A DNA stretch of 64,000 nt from a bacterium (GCA_016932385.1 JAFGCY010000063.1:1-64000), one strand, 5' to 3'. Shown: positions 24,944-34,437, counted from the stretch's first letter. Notes: a model not told the origin generated them from the letters alone. Translations and numbers: made by a program.

Positions 24944-27646
24944 ATGCTGCGAATCAGCTGCTTCGCACTGGGAGTTCTGTTGCTTATGACCATGCCATCG
25001 TTCGCCAATGATGTGCACGAGTACCGCCTGGACAACGGGATGCTGGTCCTGCTGGTGGAAAACCACAACGCGCCCGTGATCAACCTGAACGTGGTTTACC
25101 GCGTGGGGAGCAAGTACGAGGAGCCAGGCATCACGGGCATCAGCCACCTGCTCGAGCACATGATGTTCAAGACCAGCGACAATATGCCGCTGGGCACCTT
25201 CGACCGGCGGCTCAAGGAAGTCGGCGCGGACAACAACGCCTACACCTGGCTGGACCAGACCGTCTACTACGAGACGATCGCCGCGGACAAGATCGACGTG
25301 GCGCTGGAGTTGGAAGCCGAGCGGATGCGCAACCTGTCGATCCTGCCCGAGGACCACCAGTTCGAGATGACGGTGGTCCGCAACGAGCTGGACCAGCGCG
25401 ACGACGAGCCGTTTACGCTGCTCTACGAGCGGCTGATCAACCAGGCTTTCGAAGTCCATCCCTACCGCCATCCGACGATCGGCTGGAAGGAAGACGTGGA
25501 GGGCATCAAAACCGAGCAGATCCGCGCGTACTACGACAAGTACTACCAGCCGGATAACTCGTTCATCGTCGCCGTCGGCGACTTCGATCCCGACGAGCTG
25601 TACGGCAAGATCGCCGACCACTTCGGCGCGCTACCGGCGAGCCACCTCACCAAGCCCGAGCTGCCGGTGGAGCCCGAGCAGACCGAGGAGCGCCGGTTCG
25701 AGATCAACCGCGCCGGCCAGCTGGACTACCTGCTGATCGGCTGGCACATTCCCGAGAGCGAGCATCCGGACAGCTACGCGCTGGCCGTGCTGGGCCAGTT
25801 GCTGGGCCAGGGCCGCACCAGCCGCCTGTACGGGGCGCTGGTCGACAGCGGGAAGTGCGCGATGGCGCAGAGCTGGGCGAGCAACTTCAGCTACGCCGAT
25901 CCGTTCCTGTTCATGGCCGCGGCGGCGCTGAACCCGGGCGTGGACCCGGCCGAGGTGGAGCCCTTGGTCTACCAGGAGATCGACAAGATCAGCGCCGAGG
26001 GCGTCACCGAGCAGGAGCTGGCCCGCGCCAAGAAGCAGTCGCGCGTCAGCTTCGTCTACGAGAAGGACAGCATCGAGGCCGAGGCGCGCAACATCATCTA
26101 CTTCGAGCTGATGAGCGGCTACGCCGACATCGACAAATACCTGCCCGGCATCGACGCGGTGACTAACGAGGACATCAAACGCGTGGCCTTGACCTACCTG
26201 ACGCCGGCCAACCGCACGGTGGGCATCTACCGCGCGCAGGTGGACGGCGGTGACGCCGGGGCGGCGGGCGAACCCGAGGCACCGCAGTACCATGCGGCGA
26301 ACCCGACCGGGACGCTGGGGATCAACGACCTGCTCAGCAGCCTGCCGGAGGCCGGCGGCGCGGGCGACGCAGACGCCGAGTACGCCTCGGTCACGCAGCT
26401 CAACAACGGCCTGACCGTGATCATCCGCGAGAATCACAACAACCCGACGGTCAGCATCAACGGATTGGTCCGCGCCGGCAAGATCGACGATCCCGCCGGC
26501 CTGCCGGGCGTGGGCAACTTCGCCGTCTCGATGCTCAGCAACGGGACGGACAAGCACACCAAGATGGAACTGGCGCAGATCATGGAGGACGCCGGCGTGG
26601 AGCTGGGCTTCAGCCCCTCCCGCGAGTACTTCACCTACGCCGGGCGCGCACTGACCGAGGACTTCGAACTGCTGCTGGACCTGCTGGCCGAGCAGCTGTT
26701 GGAGCCGTCCTTCCCCGAGGACGAGATCGAGAAGACGCGCCAGCAGATCCTGGCCGGGCTGCTGGACAGCGAAAATGACACATTCGACCAGGCCTTCTAT
26801 ACGGGCCGCGACCTGCTTTACAGCCTCGACCACCCGTTTGCCGGCCGCGTCGAGGGACGGACCGGCGTGGTCGAGCGCATCGCGCGTGACGATCTGGCGG
26901 CCTGGTTCGTGGAAAACGTGATCCCCGACGGCGCGGTGCTGACGATTGTCGGCGACGTCGACGCGGAGGACGCCCTGGCGGTGGTCAAGCGGCATTTCAA
27001 CCGCTGGCAGAGCCGCGGTGACGAGCGCGCTGAGCTGCTGGCCCGTGGCGCCGAATTCGATCTGACGATGGCCGGCCAGCGCCAGGACCTGATGCTGCCG
27101 GACAAGAGCAATGTCTCGCTGGTCTGGCTGGGCGCCGGCCCGGACAAATTGGACCGCCGCGAGTGGGCCGAGCGGTTGATGGCGGTGTTCATCCTCGGCG
27201 GCGACATGTACAGCCGTCTCAACGAACGCTTGCGTATCAAGGAAGGGTTGACCTACGGCTCCTTCGCCTGGTTCAGCAACGGCCGCGCCGCCGGCCCGTT
27301 CTGCGTCGCCGTGCAGGTGGCGCCGAACAACGTCGAGGCCGCGATCGCCGCCACGAACGAGGAGCTGGCCCGTTACGCCGGCGAAGGGCCTTCGGCCGAG
27401 GAGATGGAACTGGCCCGCAATTACCTGACCGGCAACTTCCCGGTCAAGCTGGCCAATAACGCCGCCGTAGCCGGCGCGCTGACGGATGCCGTCTACCTGG
27501 GCAAGGACATCAGCTACATCCAGGATTACACGGCCCTGATCAAGGGCATCGATCTGGCGAGCGTCGCCGCGGCGGCCGGTGAGTATATGGATCCCGCCGA
27601 GCTGATTTTATTGGCCGCCGGTACAATACCGCCGGTGGAGGAGTAA
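24944..27646 (+). CDS. Exported M16-family zinc metallopeptidase (fused active and inactive halves)
   Basis: A 900-residue pitrilysin/insulinase-family peptidase with a signal peptide (1-21). The first half carries the inverted zinc motif H68-L-L-E71-H72 and the third ligand E148 in VVRNEL, so it should be catalytic. The second half (from about 470) repeats the M16 fold with the matching helix reading GVGNFAVSM, without His/Glu, and is therefore the inactive partner. It ends with the usual R/Y substrate-binding pair region (LNERLRIKEGLTYGSF). Fused exported forms of this kind are common in diderms and degrade peptides in the periplasm. SD GGAGGAG before ATG 24944. It stands alone, with the TIG lipoprotein downstream under its own promoter. 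Confidence 0.92.
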   Translation: MLRISCFALGVLLLMTMPSFANDVHEYRLDNGMLVLLVENHNAPVINLNVVYRVGSKYEEPGITGISHLLEHMMFKTSDNMPLGTFDRRLKEVGADNNAYTWLDQTVYYETIAADKIDVALELEAERMRNLSILPEDHQFEMTVVRNELDQRDDEPFTLLYERLINQAFEVHPYRHPTIGWKEDVEGIKTEQIRAYYDKYYQPDNSFIVAVGDFDPDELYGKIADHFGALPASHLTKPELPVEPEQTEERRFEINRAGQLDYLLIGWHIPESEHPDSYALAVLGQLLGQGRTSRLYGALVDSGKCAMAQSWASNFSYADPFLFMAAAALNPGVDPAEVEPLVYQEIDKISAEGVTEQELARAKKQSRVSFVYEKDSIEAEARNIIYFELMSGYADIDKYLPGIDAVTNEDIKRVALTYLTPANRTVGIYRAQVDGGDAGAAGEPEAPQYHAANPTGTLGINDLLSSLPEAGGAGDADAEYASVTQLNNGLTVIIRENHNNPTVSINGLVRAGKIDDPAGLPGVGNFAVSMLSNGTDKHTKMELAQIMEDAGVELGFSPSREYFTYAGRALTEDFELLLDLLAEQLLEPSFPEDEIEKTRQQILAGLLDSENDTFDQAFYTGRDLLYSLDHPFAGRVEGRTGVVERIARDDLAAWFVENVIPDGAVLTIVGDVDAEDALAVVKRHFNRWQSRGDERAELLARGAEFDLTMAGQRQDLMLPDKSNVSLVWLGAGPDKLDRREWAERLMAVFILGGDMYSRLNERLRIKEGLTYGSFAWFSNGRAAGPFCVAVQVAPNNVEAAIAATNEELARYAGEGPSAEEMELARNYLTGNFPVKLANNAAVAGALTDAVYLGKDISYIQDYTALIKGIDLASVAAAAGEYMDPAELILLAAGTIPPVEE

Positions 27647-27818
27647 CCGGGCGCATCGAGGGCCGGTGCAACAACCGGCGCGTGGTCTGGGTAACATAGT
27701 TATAGGGAATCGGCTGAGGGTAATCCGGCGGTAGCATTTGAATGTTATCGGGAAACAAGTATAATTGTGTATTGGTGAGACTTTCGGACTCCGGCAAAAT
27801 ATGAAGGAGGCGGCAATT

Positions 27819-30800
27819 ATGACCGCTAAGCTTAGCGTTCGCGTGTTGCTCGCGACGCTGTTGTTGTTCAGCATGGCTATGCTGTACAGCTGCGGCAGCG
27901 ATGGCGATGACAACACGCCAGATCCTAACGCCAAGCGCCCATCGATCTCAGGGTTGAGCACGAACTCCGCCGACATCGGCAATCCGGTCGATATCTACGG
28001 ATTGAACTTCGGCGATACCCAGTCGAGCGCTTCGGTGCAACTCAATGGTGTGGACTTTTTGGTCAACAACTGGAGTGATAACCACATCAACGTGACCGTA
28101 AACGCGGGCATGGTTTCCGGTATCGTGGTTGTCACGGTAAAAGGCCTGCCCAGCCAGAGCGGCACGGAAGCCCAGTTGTTCATTCCGGCCGCACCACCGA
28201 GCCGCCCGTTGATCAACGCCGTCACCCCGACCTGGGGCTACGCCGGCGATGAAATCCTGATCACGGGTACCGGCTTTGGCACCGGCGCCGGCGGCAACGT
28301 GTTCTTCCCGGCCACTACCGTCACATCCCAGACCGGCGGTGTGGTCGCGGCGGAAATCGTTGCGCTGGACGTTGACGGAACGCTTATTCCGCAGTGGGGT
28401 ACCACCTCGATCAAGTGCATCGTCCCCGACGAGGCCAAGATCGGCGGCGGCGCCATCTACATCGATGTCAACGGCACCCGCTCCAACGAGCAGGCCTTCA
28501 CGGTCCTCAACCGCGTTACCGGCGACGCGCCGGTGATCGAGGAAGTGACTCCGGCATCCGGCCCGATCGGCACCTCGGTGCAGATTACAGGCCAGAACTT
28601 CGGCCATAGCCAGAGTGGCAGCACCCTGGAATTGGCCGGCTTCGCGATGACGGTGGCCTCGTGGAGCAATACCGTGATCCAGGCCTTCGTACCCGAGGGT
28701 GCGGTGACCGGCAACATCCGCATTACCGTGGAAGGCAAGTCGGCCGAATGGGGTCCGTTCACGGTCGCCAATACCCCGGTGATTACCGGCATGTCGCCGT
28801 CCGAGATCCGCATCGGCGAGTCCTTCACGGTCACGGGCAAGTTCTTCGGGACGGTGCAGGGCACCGGCCGGCTGAGCGTCGGCGGCACCAACCAGCCGAT
28901 CAGCACGTGGAACAACGGCCAGATCGTGGTTGAGACCCTGGCGCCGATCAATTCGACCGATACGCTGATCCCGGTCATCGTCACGACGGACAGCGGCCTG
29001 GCCAGCGAGCCGGGTTATGTCACGCTCAAGAGCGACCTGGTCGTCGGCGTCTCCGTCAGCCCGACGGCGGGCCAGCGGCATGATGCCGGTGGCTCGGGCG
29101 GCACGCAGTTCACGTTCAGCGTGTCCGTGGCCGGCGGTTCGGGCAGCTACGAATACGAGTTGATCCCCGACGCGACAACCGGCCAGACGATCGCCGCGGT
29201 GACCACCAATCAGGTTACTTACACCTATCCGTACCTGGAGAACGCGCCCAAGGAGAAGTACTACGACACGCAGATGCGCGTGACCGACAGCGTGGTCGGC
29301 GACTCGATCACGGTCGACGGTCCCTCGGTTCTGGTCGTGGCGTTCGGTACGCCGGTGGTCACGAACCTCTCCCTGGAGGACTTCAACCGCGGCGGCATCG
29401 ACTCGCCCAACGATGAGTGCTACGATTCGCTGGACGACACGTACTTCGACTTCTCGTTTATCGGCGGCGATCCTTACTTCACGTCATCCAAGGGCACGCT
29501 GCTCAGCGGCGGCAACCCCGTCCCGTCCTACCCCCGCAACCTGCGCCGGTTCATGACCGACGGCCAGACTCCGCGCCCGTACGGCTACCGCTATGCCGGT
29601 AACGCCGGCGGCGAGGTGCGCGTCAGCGGCCTGAACTTCGGCGACAATGAGGGTGAGTTGTGGCTCCGCGACGGTGAAACCAACCCGCTGCAGGTGCCTT
29701 CGGCGAACATCACCGACTGGTCGGCGACGGGCATTACCTTCCGGGTGCCCGATGTGACGCAGGCGCTGTCGGGTACGGTCCTCGTCAAGCCGGCCGGCTC
29801 TGAGGACGAGGCGCGCTCGATCAAGCCCTTGATCTGCTCGCCGTACATCACGCAGCTTGCTCCGGACCCGGTGCTGGACAACGGCACGCTGACCTTCAGC
29901 GGTTTCGATTTGACGACCCCGACGGTGACCGGCATGACCGGCACGAAGATCTACGGTATCTTCATCGTGCGCGCCAGCTATACCAACCCGTTCGGCGGCG
30001 GCAACCTGACCAACACGGTCCTGATGACCACGCCGGTGCCGGCATCCAACCTGTCCGGCACGACGCTGTCGTTCGACATTGCCGACCTTGACATCGACGG
30101 CAACGGCACGGTGCCGGTGGAAGTGTTCAACGCCACCCACGACGAATCGCAGATCGTGGAAGGTACGCTGCAAGAGGGTGACTACCGCGTCTTCCTGTGG
30201 ACGGGCGCTCTTACCGAGGGCAGCAATGCCACGATCGCCAACAGCGGCATCTTCAGCGAGCTGTACGAGTTTGCCGTGTCCGGTGGCGGCGGCGGCGACG
30301 ATCCGCCGGATGCCCGTCTGAGCACGACGCCCAGCCCGGCGACTTCCACTACGACTCCGTTCACGGTGCAGTTCGATGCCAGCGCTTCGACCGACGATAA
30401 CGGGATCGTCAAATACGAGTTCAACTTCGGCGACGGCGATGGCTGGGAAGACTACGGCACGACGGCGACGGCCTCCCACACCTACGACCACGCCCCCGAC
30501 TGGAACACGAACGCCCAGGTGCGCGTGACCGACAACGCCACGCCGGCCCAGACCGATATCGCCTCGGTGCCGATCAGCATCGGCGATCCCGGTGGTGACG
30601 ACCTGAACGTCGGCATCACGGTCGACCTCGGCGACTTTCTTAACACGGTGGCCGTGACGCGCGTCAGGATCCACGATACGGCCGATGGTATTCCGACGTT
30701 GACCGGTTCATTCATAGACCAGATGTTCACGGCACAGCCGGTTGACGATGTGGAACAGGTGCTCGGATTCAATGATCTAGCGCCGACATCGGGCCAGATC

Positions 30801-30947
30801 TACATCTCGGTCTTCCGCGTGGTAACCGAATGGGATGACGGAGTACAAGACTGGACGTATTACGGTCCATATCCGTTGCCCGCTACGACGGAGGTCCACA
30901 TCACCGGATTCCAATACGACGAACCGCCGGCCCCGGGCGGCGGTTAA
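27819..30947 (+). CDS. Lipoprotein with IPT/TIG and PKD domains
   Basis: A 1042-residue cell-surface lipoprotein with lipobox L-Y-S-C. At least four IPT/TIG immunoglobulin-like modules follow in a row. Each opens with P-x-I-x-x-(V/M)-(T/S)-P-x-x-G-type strands (PLINAVTPTWGYAGDEILI, PVIEEVTPASGPIGTSVQI, PVITGMSPSEIRIGESF). A middle region has a further TIG-like unit near residues 600-640 (GEVRVSGLNFGDNEGEL). A PKD domain lies near 840-920 (FDASASTDDNGIVKYEFNFGDGDGW, then the YDHAPDW strand). Such proteins bind partners or polysaccharide outside the cell. The start ATG 27819 has SD AAGGAGG 8 nt upstream and directly precedes the signal peptide. A strong terminator follows. Confidence 0.85.
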   Translation: MTAKLSVRVLLATLLLFSMAMLYSCGSDGDDNTPDPNAKRPSISGLSTNSADIGNPVDIYGLNFGDTQSSASVQLNGVDFLVNNWSDNHINVTVNAGMVSGIVVVTVKGLPSQSGTEAQLFIPAAPPSRPLINAVTPTWGYAGDEILITGTGFGTGAGGNVFFPATTVTSQTGGVVAAEIVALDVDGTLIPQWGTTSIKCIVPDEAKIGGGAIYIDVNGTRSNEQAFTVLNRVTGDAPVIEEVTPASGPIGTSVQITGQNFGHSQSGSTLELAGFAMTVASWSNTVIQAFVPEGAVTGNIRITVEGKSAEWGPFTVANTPVITGMSPSEIRIGESFTVTGKFFGTVQGTGRLSVGGTNQPISTWNNGQIVVETLAPINSTDTLIPVIVTTDSGLASEPGYVTLKSDLVVGVSVSPTAGQRHDAGGSGGTQFTFSVSVAGGSGSYEYELIPDATTGQTIAAVTTNQVTYTYPYLENAPKEKYYDTQMRVTDSVVGDSITVDGPSVLVVAFGTPVVTNLSLEDFNRGGIDSPNDECYDSLDDTYFDFSFIGGDPYFTSSKGTLLSGGNPVPSYPRNLRRFMTDGQTPRPYGYRYAGNAGGEVRVSGLNFGDNEGELWLRDGETNPLQVPSANITDWSATGITFRVPDVTQALSGTVLVKPAGSEDEARSIKPLICSPYITQLAPDPVLDNGTLTFSGFDLTTPTVTGMTGTKIYGIFIVRASYTNPFGGGNLTNTVLMTTPVPASNLSGTTLSFDIADLDIDGNGTVPVEVFNATHDESQIVEGTLQEGDYRVFLWTGALTEGSNATIANSGIFSELYEFAVSGGGGGDDPPDARLSTTPSPATSTTTPFTVQFDASASTDDNGIVKYEFNFGDGDGWEDYGTTATASHTYDHAPDWNTNAQVRVTDNATPAQTDIASVPISIGDPGGDDLNVGITVDLGDFLNTVAVTRVRIHDTADGIPTLTGSFIDQMFTAQPVDDVEQVLGFNDLAPTSGQIYISVFRVVTEWDDGVQDWTYYGPYPLPATTEVHITGFQYDEPPAPGGG

Positions 30948-30973
30948 GCCGGCTTACTCTACAAGCCAGAAAT

Positions 30974-31001
30974 GGGGCGGCCTGCGGGCCGCCCCTTTTT
31001 T
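30974..31001 (+). terminator. Rho-independent terminator after the TIG/PKD lipoprotein
   Basis: A 9-bp perfect stem GGGGCGGCC / GGCCGCCCC with a TGCG loop, followed directly by six T. This is a textbook intrinsic terminator, 26 nt after the stop codon. Confidence 0.92.
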
Positions 31002-31282
31002 ACAGGTGAAACGGTGAAGGCAAACCGGGACCAGGAACAGGTAAGGCTCTCTGCCACGGCGGAACTGTAAGCCCAGGCTGGATGCAGGCTAAATGGCGAG
31101 GGCAGCCGTTCTTCACTTATATTAATTAGCGAGGAGCGTGGAGAGCGGGGCCTGATTCGACCATGATCGGCGTACTCCTCAGATTTGTCAGCACGTGTCT
31201 CACTAGTTCGCCAGCACGGGGGCTTGCTTTACTGAACTGGTAGCGTGACCGGCCCCGGTCGCGCGCCGTTCATTAAACCTGG
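31002..31282. other. Non-coding stretch with no recognised element
   Basis: There is no gene here. A GAGGAG...CTCCTC pairing (about 31131-31177) could form a stem. A CGGAACTGTAAGC string near 31060 resembles part of the cobalamin riboswitch core, but the rest of that structure is not present. I see no terminator or open frame that would make this a leader. Confidence 0.35.
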
Positions 31283-31307
31283 ATATCCACGGTGCGCCCG
31301 TGGATAT
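31283..31307. promoter_or_regulatory. Perfect 10-bp inverted repeat upstream of the 630-residue gene
   Basis: ATATCCACGG-TGCGC-CCGTGGATAT lies 8 nt before the -10 box TAGAAT (31315-31320). It covers where the -35 region would be, so a dimeric repressor or activator bound here would control the gene at 31327. Confidence 0.5.
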
Positions 31308-31314
31308 AAGGTGC

Positions 31315-31320
31315 TAGAAT
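31315..31320 (+). promoter_or_regulatory. Extended -10 box, leaderless arrangement
   Basis: GTGC-TAGAAT (31311-31320), exactly 6 nt before ATG 31327. The ten bases GTGCTAGAAT recur at yggT (33244-33253), where the start codon lies 5 nt downstream. Confidence 0.55.
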
Positions 31321-31326
31321 CGCTGT

Positions 31327-33219
31327 ATGGACCAGTCCCACGATGTTAACTTTCACTTCAAGCGCTTGATGGAAGGGGCGCCCGGGGACGTGATGTCGCA
31401 ACTCGGCAAAGCACTGGTCGCCATCCACGAGCAACGCCAGGGGGCCAAGGAGGTCGATGCGCCGGCGGCGTTGCGGACGGCCTGGCTGACCGTGGCCCGG
31501 TGGCTGGTCCGGGACCGCGGCGCCGATCTCAATCCCGAGCAGCGCCTGTTCCTGTTGAGCGGGGCGTTGGCCGACCGCGTCGTCGTCAAGTCGACGGCCG
31601 ATGAGCGCGTGCAGGTCCAGCTGGTCGATTCCAAGGTGTACGCCGCGCTGCTGGCCGACCTGGACCAGCCCGCGCCGCGCTTTCTGCTGGAGCCGCTCCG
31701 GCGCATGGACGCGCTGGCCAGCGGCGAGTTGGCCCCGCTGGACCTGAACCGCCCGGGCCGCTACCGCGAGCCGCAGGCGGTGGAACAGCGACCGGCGGAC
31801 CGGCAGGCGCTGATCGCCGAGTTCGCGGCGAGCCTGCAGGAACTGGAGGTGACCAAGGATGCGCTCAACGCGGCGATCCGCCAGTTCATCGAGGTAATCC
31901 AGGCCGACCGGCTGAAGCTGGTTCTGACGCCGGCCAAGGAGTTGGCGGAACTGGCGGCGGCCATGCACGCGCTGGCCTCCGATCCCGCCGCGTTGGTCGA
32001 GAAATCGGTGCCGGCCGGCATGGACCATCCGGCGATCTCCAGCGCGGAGGCCCTGCAGCGCGAAATCGACGGGCGGCTGAAAGGGCTGGCCCAGATCGAA
32101 CGCGACGTGCTGAGCGCCGTGCGCCACGCCAAGGCCTCGGCCGCGGTGATCAGCCGGGCCGCCGATGAGGTGGGCGAGGAGCTGGCGCCGGAACGGCTGC
32201 TGGTACTGAGCCCGGAGGCAACCAAGCAGGTGGAGAAGGACATCGCCTCGGTAAACGGCGTGATCGTCCAGCTGCTCAGCAACAGCCCGAGCCGCACGAC
32301 CTGGTCCGCCAGCCGCGTGCTGCTCAACGAGCACACCGAGAAATACGGCGGCGAGGCCTGCGAATGCTATGCCACGCCGGCCCGGTTGGCCGCGAGCATC
32401 GCCAAGATCGACAAGCTGCACCCGAACTGCTTTCCGCACGATAAAGCCGGCCACCCGTTGCTGCCGCCGGTCATCATCGAACCCGGCGTGGGCGAGGCGC
32501 GCTGGTACGACGACCGGTTCCTGCTCAGTTTTGTCTGCACCGAGGAGCCGCGGCGGGGCAGCAAGCTGACGCTGTCGCCCGTCGACCAGGCCGTGCTGCA
32601 ACTCTACGGCCAGTTCCTGGCGCGCGGCGACCTGTACGACTACCGCGGCGACCGCGTGACGGGCAACTTCGCGGCGGACTACGCCGGCGACGTGGAGTCC
32701 AAGGCCAAGGTGAAGTTCACCGGCGCCGAGAAGAAAATGACGATCGTCAGCAGCACGGAGGTCAAAGACGCCGCCGGCCGCGAGGAGGCCGTGCGCGATT
32801 ACATCGACTTCGTTTTCAACGCGCTGAACGGCCTGACGATCCCCAAGCGCATCAACCCGCGCCGGATCGGGGTGATCCTGCGCTATTGCACGATCATCGA
32901 CGCGCAAACCACCGTCAACCTGGCGCTGCGTTACGTCGCCGCGCACGATCCCGCCGTCGCCCGTGAGATCATCCTGGCCTACGCCGGCCGGAACATGGCC
33001 GCGGCCGTGAAGCTGATCGCCACGGCGCTGGAAGCTGATCCGCAGGTGGCCGCGCGGTACCGCAAGGACATTGCCAAGGCGGTGGACGACATCATGGGCC
33101 GCGAGTTCAGCCGCGAGGCGGCGCGCAAGGGCGCGTTGGGCAAGGATGCGGCGGACGCCGCGACCGGACCGGCGGACGAAACGGAACCCGGCTCGGGCCA
33201 CGATTATTTCGACGTTTAG
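31327..33219 (+). CDS. Large soluble protein of unknown function
   Basis: A 630-residue protein with no signal peptide and no TM segment. It is mainly helical: Ala/Leu/Glu-rich helices run through most of the first 330 residues, with several heptad-like stretches (LQELEVTKDALNAAIRQFIEV, REIDGRLKGLAQIERDVLSAV). A middle region (about 345-450) has a cluster of Cys/His (GGEACECYATP, HPNCFPHDKAGHP), which could bind metal. Regular beta segments follow, then a helical end and an acidic disordered tail (ADETEPGSGHDYFDV). I do not recognise the family. A leaderless-type promoter with a palindrome upstream suggests it is regulated on its own. The next gene, yggT, has its own promoter. Confidence 0.7.
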   Translation: MDQSHDVNFHFKRLMEGAPGDVMSQLGKALVAIHEQRQGAKEVDAPAALRTAWLTVARWLVRDRGADLNPEQRLFLLSGALADRVVVKSTADERVQVQLVDSKVYAALLADLDQPAPRFLLEPLRRMDALASGELAPLDLNRPGRYREPQAVEQRPADRQALIAEFAASLQELEVTKDALNAAIRQFIEVIQADRLKLVLTPAKELAELAAAMHALASDPAALVEKSVPAGMDHPAISSAEALQREIDGRLKGLAQIERDVLSAVRHAKASAAVISRAADEVGEELAPERLLVLSPEATKQVEKDIASVNGVIVQLLSNSPSRTTWSASRVLLNEHTEKYGGEACECYATPARLAASIAKIDKLHPNCFPHDKAGHPLLPPVIIEPGVGEARWYDDRFLLSFVCTEEPRRGSKLTLSPVDQAVLQLYGQFLARGDLYDYRGDRVTGNFAADYAGDVESKAKVKFTGAEKKMTIVSSTEVKDAAGREEAVRDYIDFVFNALNGLTIPKRINPRRIGVILRYCTIIDAQTTVNLALRYVAAHDPAVAREIILAYAGRNMAAAVKLIATALEADPQVAARYRKDIAKAVDDIMGREFSREAARKGALGKDAADAATGPADETEPGSGHDYFDV

Positions 33220-33247
33220 CACCCGCGCCGGCCCTGTCCAGGCGTGC

Positions 33248-33253
33248 TAGAAT
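33248..33253 (+). promoter_or_regulatory. Extended -10 box of yggT, leaderless arrangement
   Basis: TGC-TAGAAT, 5 nt before ATG 33259, identical over ten bases to the promoter of the preceding gene. It lies within the 39-nt gap after the previous stop, so the yggT-divIVA unit can be expressed separately. Confidence 0.5.
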
Positions 33254-33258
33254 GACTT

Positions 33259-33519
33259 ATGCAGCTGCTGACCATGTTCCTGCACTACGCGTTACGCGCC
33301 TACGTACTGCTAATCTTCGTCTACGTGCTGGGGAGCTGGTTCCCGCAGTGGCGCCAGCAGGCCTGGTACCGGCTGATCAGCGACCTGGTCCAGCCCTACC
33401 TGCAGCTGTTCAGCAAGCTGCCGCTCAGGGTCGGCATGCTGGACCTGACGCCGATGCTGGCGCTGTTGATCCTGATGGTGGTCGATCAGTTCGTCCAAGC
33501 GATGTACTCGGGAGCCTGA
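33259..33519 (+). CDS. yggT: YggT family membrane protein
   Basis: An 86-residue protein with two hydrophobic helices (MFLHYALRAYVLLIFVYVLGSWF and LDLTPMLALLILMVVDQF). Between them is the family loop W-Y-R-L-I-S-D-L-V-Q-P-Y-L, matching the YggT pattern (…dPyLxxfR…i…lDlSPivalliL). YggT proteins are small inner-membrane proteins often next to sepF or divIVA and linked to cell division or ion and osmotic stress. Here divIVA follows 5 nt after the stop, the usual partner arrangement. Confidence 0.85.
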   Translation: MQLLTMFLHYALRAYVLLIFVYVLGSWFPQWRQQAWYRLISDLVQPYLQLFSKLPLRVGMLDLTPMLALLILMVVDQFVQAMYSGA

Positions 33520-33524
33520 CAGCT

Positions 33525-34430
33525 ATGGTCTTAACACCGTTGGAAGTCGAGAAGCTGAAATTCCGCGTGGGATTCCGCGGCTATCTGCGCGAGGACGTGG
33601 AGCAGTTCCGCGACAGCGTCGTCACTACGCTGGAGCAGGCGATCGCGCAGGCCCAGCAGCTGCAGGCCCGGGTCAGCGAGCTGGAAGTACAGCTGAAGCG
33701 CTATCACGAGCACGAGGAGCTGCTGAAGAACAGCGTGGTCCTGGCCCAGCGGACCAGCGATGAGCTGATCGCCGCCGCGCACAAACAGGCCGACGCGATC
33801 AAGCTCACGGCGCGCGGCGAAGGCGACGAGATCCGCCGCGAGTTGGCGGAGTTGCGCAGCCAGCGCGAGCAGTTCGAGTATGCCTTCCATGGGCTGCTCA
33901 GCGGGTTCCTGCACCGGCTGGAGCAGGGCAACCCGGCGCTGACCGGCGGCGAGCCTACACCCGAACTGGCCGCACCGGGGCGTGGCCAACCGGTTGCGCC
34001 GCCACCCAATCCGCCCAGTACCGAGGAGACGGCCGCGCCGTTCGAGCCGACCATACAGGCGCGGCTGGAAGCAGCGCCTCAGCCGGCTCCCCCACCACGG
34101 CCGGCGCCGCGGATTCCCGATGTGCCGGTCCCGTCGATTCCGTCGGTCAAACCGTTTGCCCCACCGACCGTGCCCGTGGCTCGGCCGGGCGGGACGGAGC
34201 AGGTCGATCGCGACGCCGATATCGCCGACTTTACCGCCGTGCTGGACGAGGCCAAGGCCCCGCCGCAGGACTGGCCGCGGCCCGTGGAGCCGGAGCCCGC
34301 GGCCGCAGAGCCGGACGAGGCCGCGCCGCCCGAGGAATCCGCACCCGCCGCGCCGGAGCGCGGCCTGCCGTTGGACCGCGAGTGGGGTGCTGCGCCGGAC
34401 GCAGACAACGCACCGGACCGCACCTTATAA
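33525..34430 (+). CDS. divIVA: DivIVA-domain protein
   Basis: A 301-residue coiled-coil protein. The first 60 residues hold the DivIVA N-terminal domain (LTPLEVEKLKFRVGFRGYLREDVEQF), matching the membrane-curvature-sensing FRGYxxxEVDxF signature. A long coiled coil follows to about residue 140, then a Pro-rich disordered tail. DivIVA marks poles and septa in Gram-positive and some other bacteria. Finding it in an LPS-containing diderm is less common. ATG 33525 is 5 nt after yggT. Its stop codon TAA overlaps the -10 box (34426-34431) of the next promoter, so the divIVA and atp transcripts are separated by only a few bases. Confidence 0.88.
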   Translation: MVLTPLEVEKLKFRVGFRGYLREDVEQFRDSVVTTLEQAIAQAQQLQARVSELEVQLKRYHEHEELLKNSVVLAQRTSDELIAAAHKQADAIKLTARGEGDEIRRELAELRSQREQFEYAFHGLLSGFLHRLEQGNPALTGGEPTPELAAPGRGQPVAPPPNPPSTEETAAPFEPTIQARLEAAPQPAPPPRPAPRIPDVPVPSIPSVKPFAPPTVPVARPGGTEQVDRDADIADFTAVLDEAKAPPQDWPRPVEPEPAAAEPDEAAPPEESAPAAPERGLPLDREWGAAPDADNAPDRTL

Positions 34431-34431
34431 T
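34426..34431 (+). promoter_or_regulatory. -10 box of the ATP synthase operon, leaderless GTG start
   Basis: TATAAT, exactly 6 nt before the GTG at 34438, overlapping the divIVA stop codon. This is probably the main start of the atp operon transcript and would make its first cistron leaderless. Promoters further upstream may also read through. Confidence 0.5.
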
Positions 34432-34437
34432 CACGGC

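Noticed and set aside
31002..31130. Cobalamin riboswitch
   Set aside because: A CGGAACTGTAAGC string resembles the core, but the other conserved boxes are missing or wrong, and the next gene has its own leaderless promoter downstream, so no switch could act on it.
33252..33524. Extension of DivIVA over yggT
   Set aside because: The longer frame is a shadow of yggT; the DivIVA domain begins at 33525.
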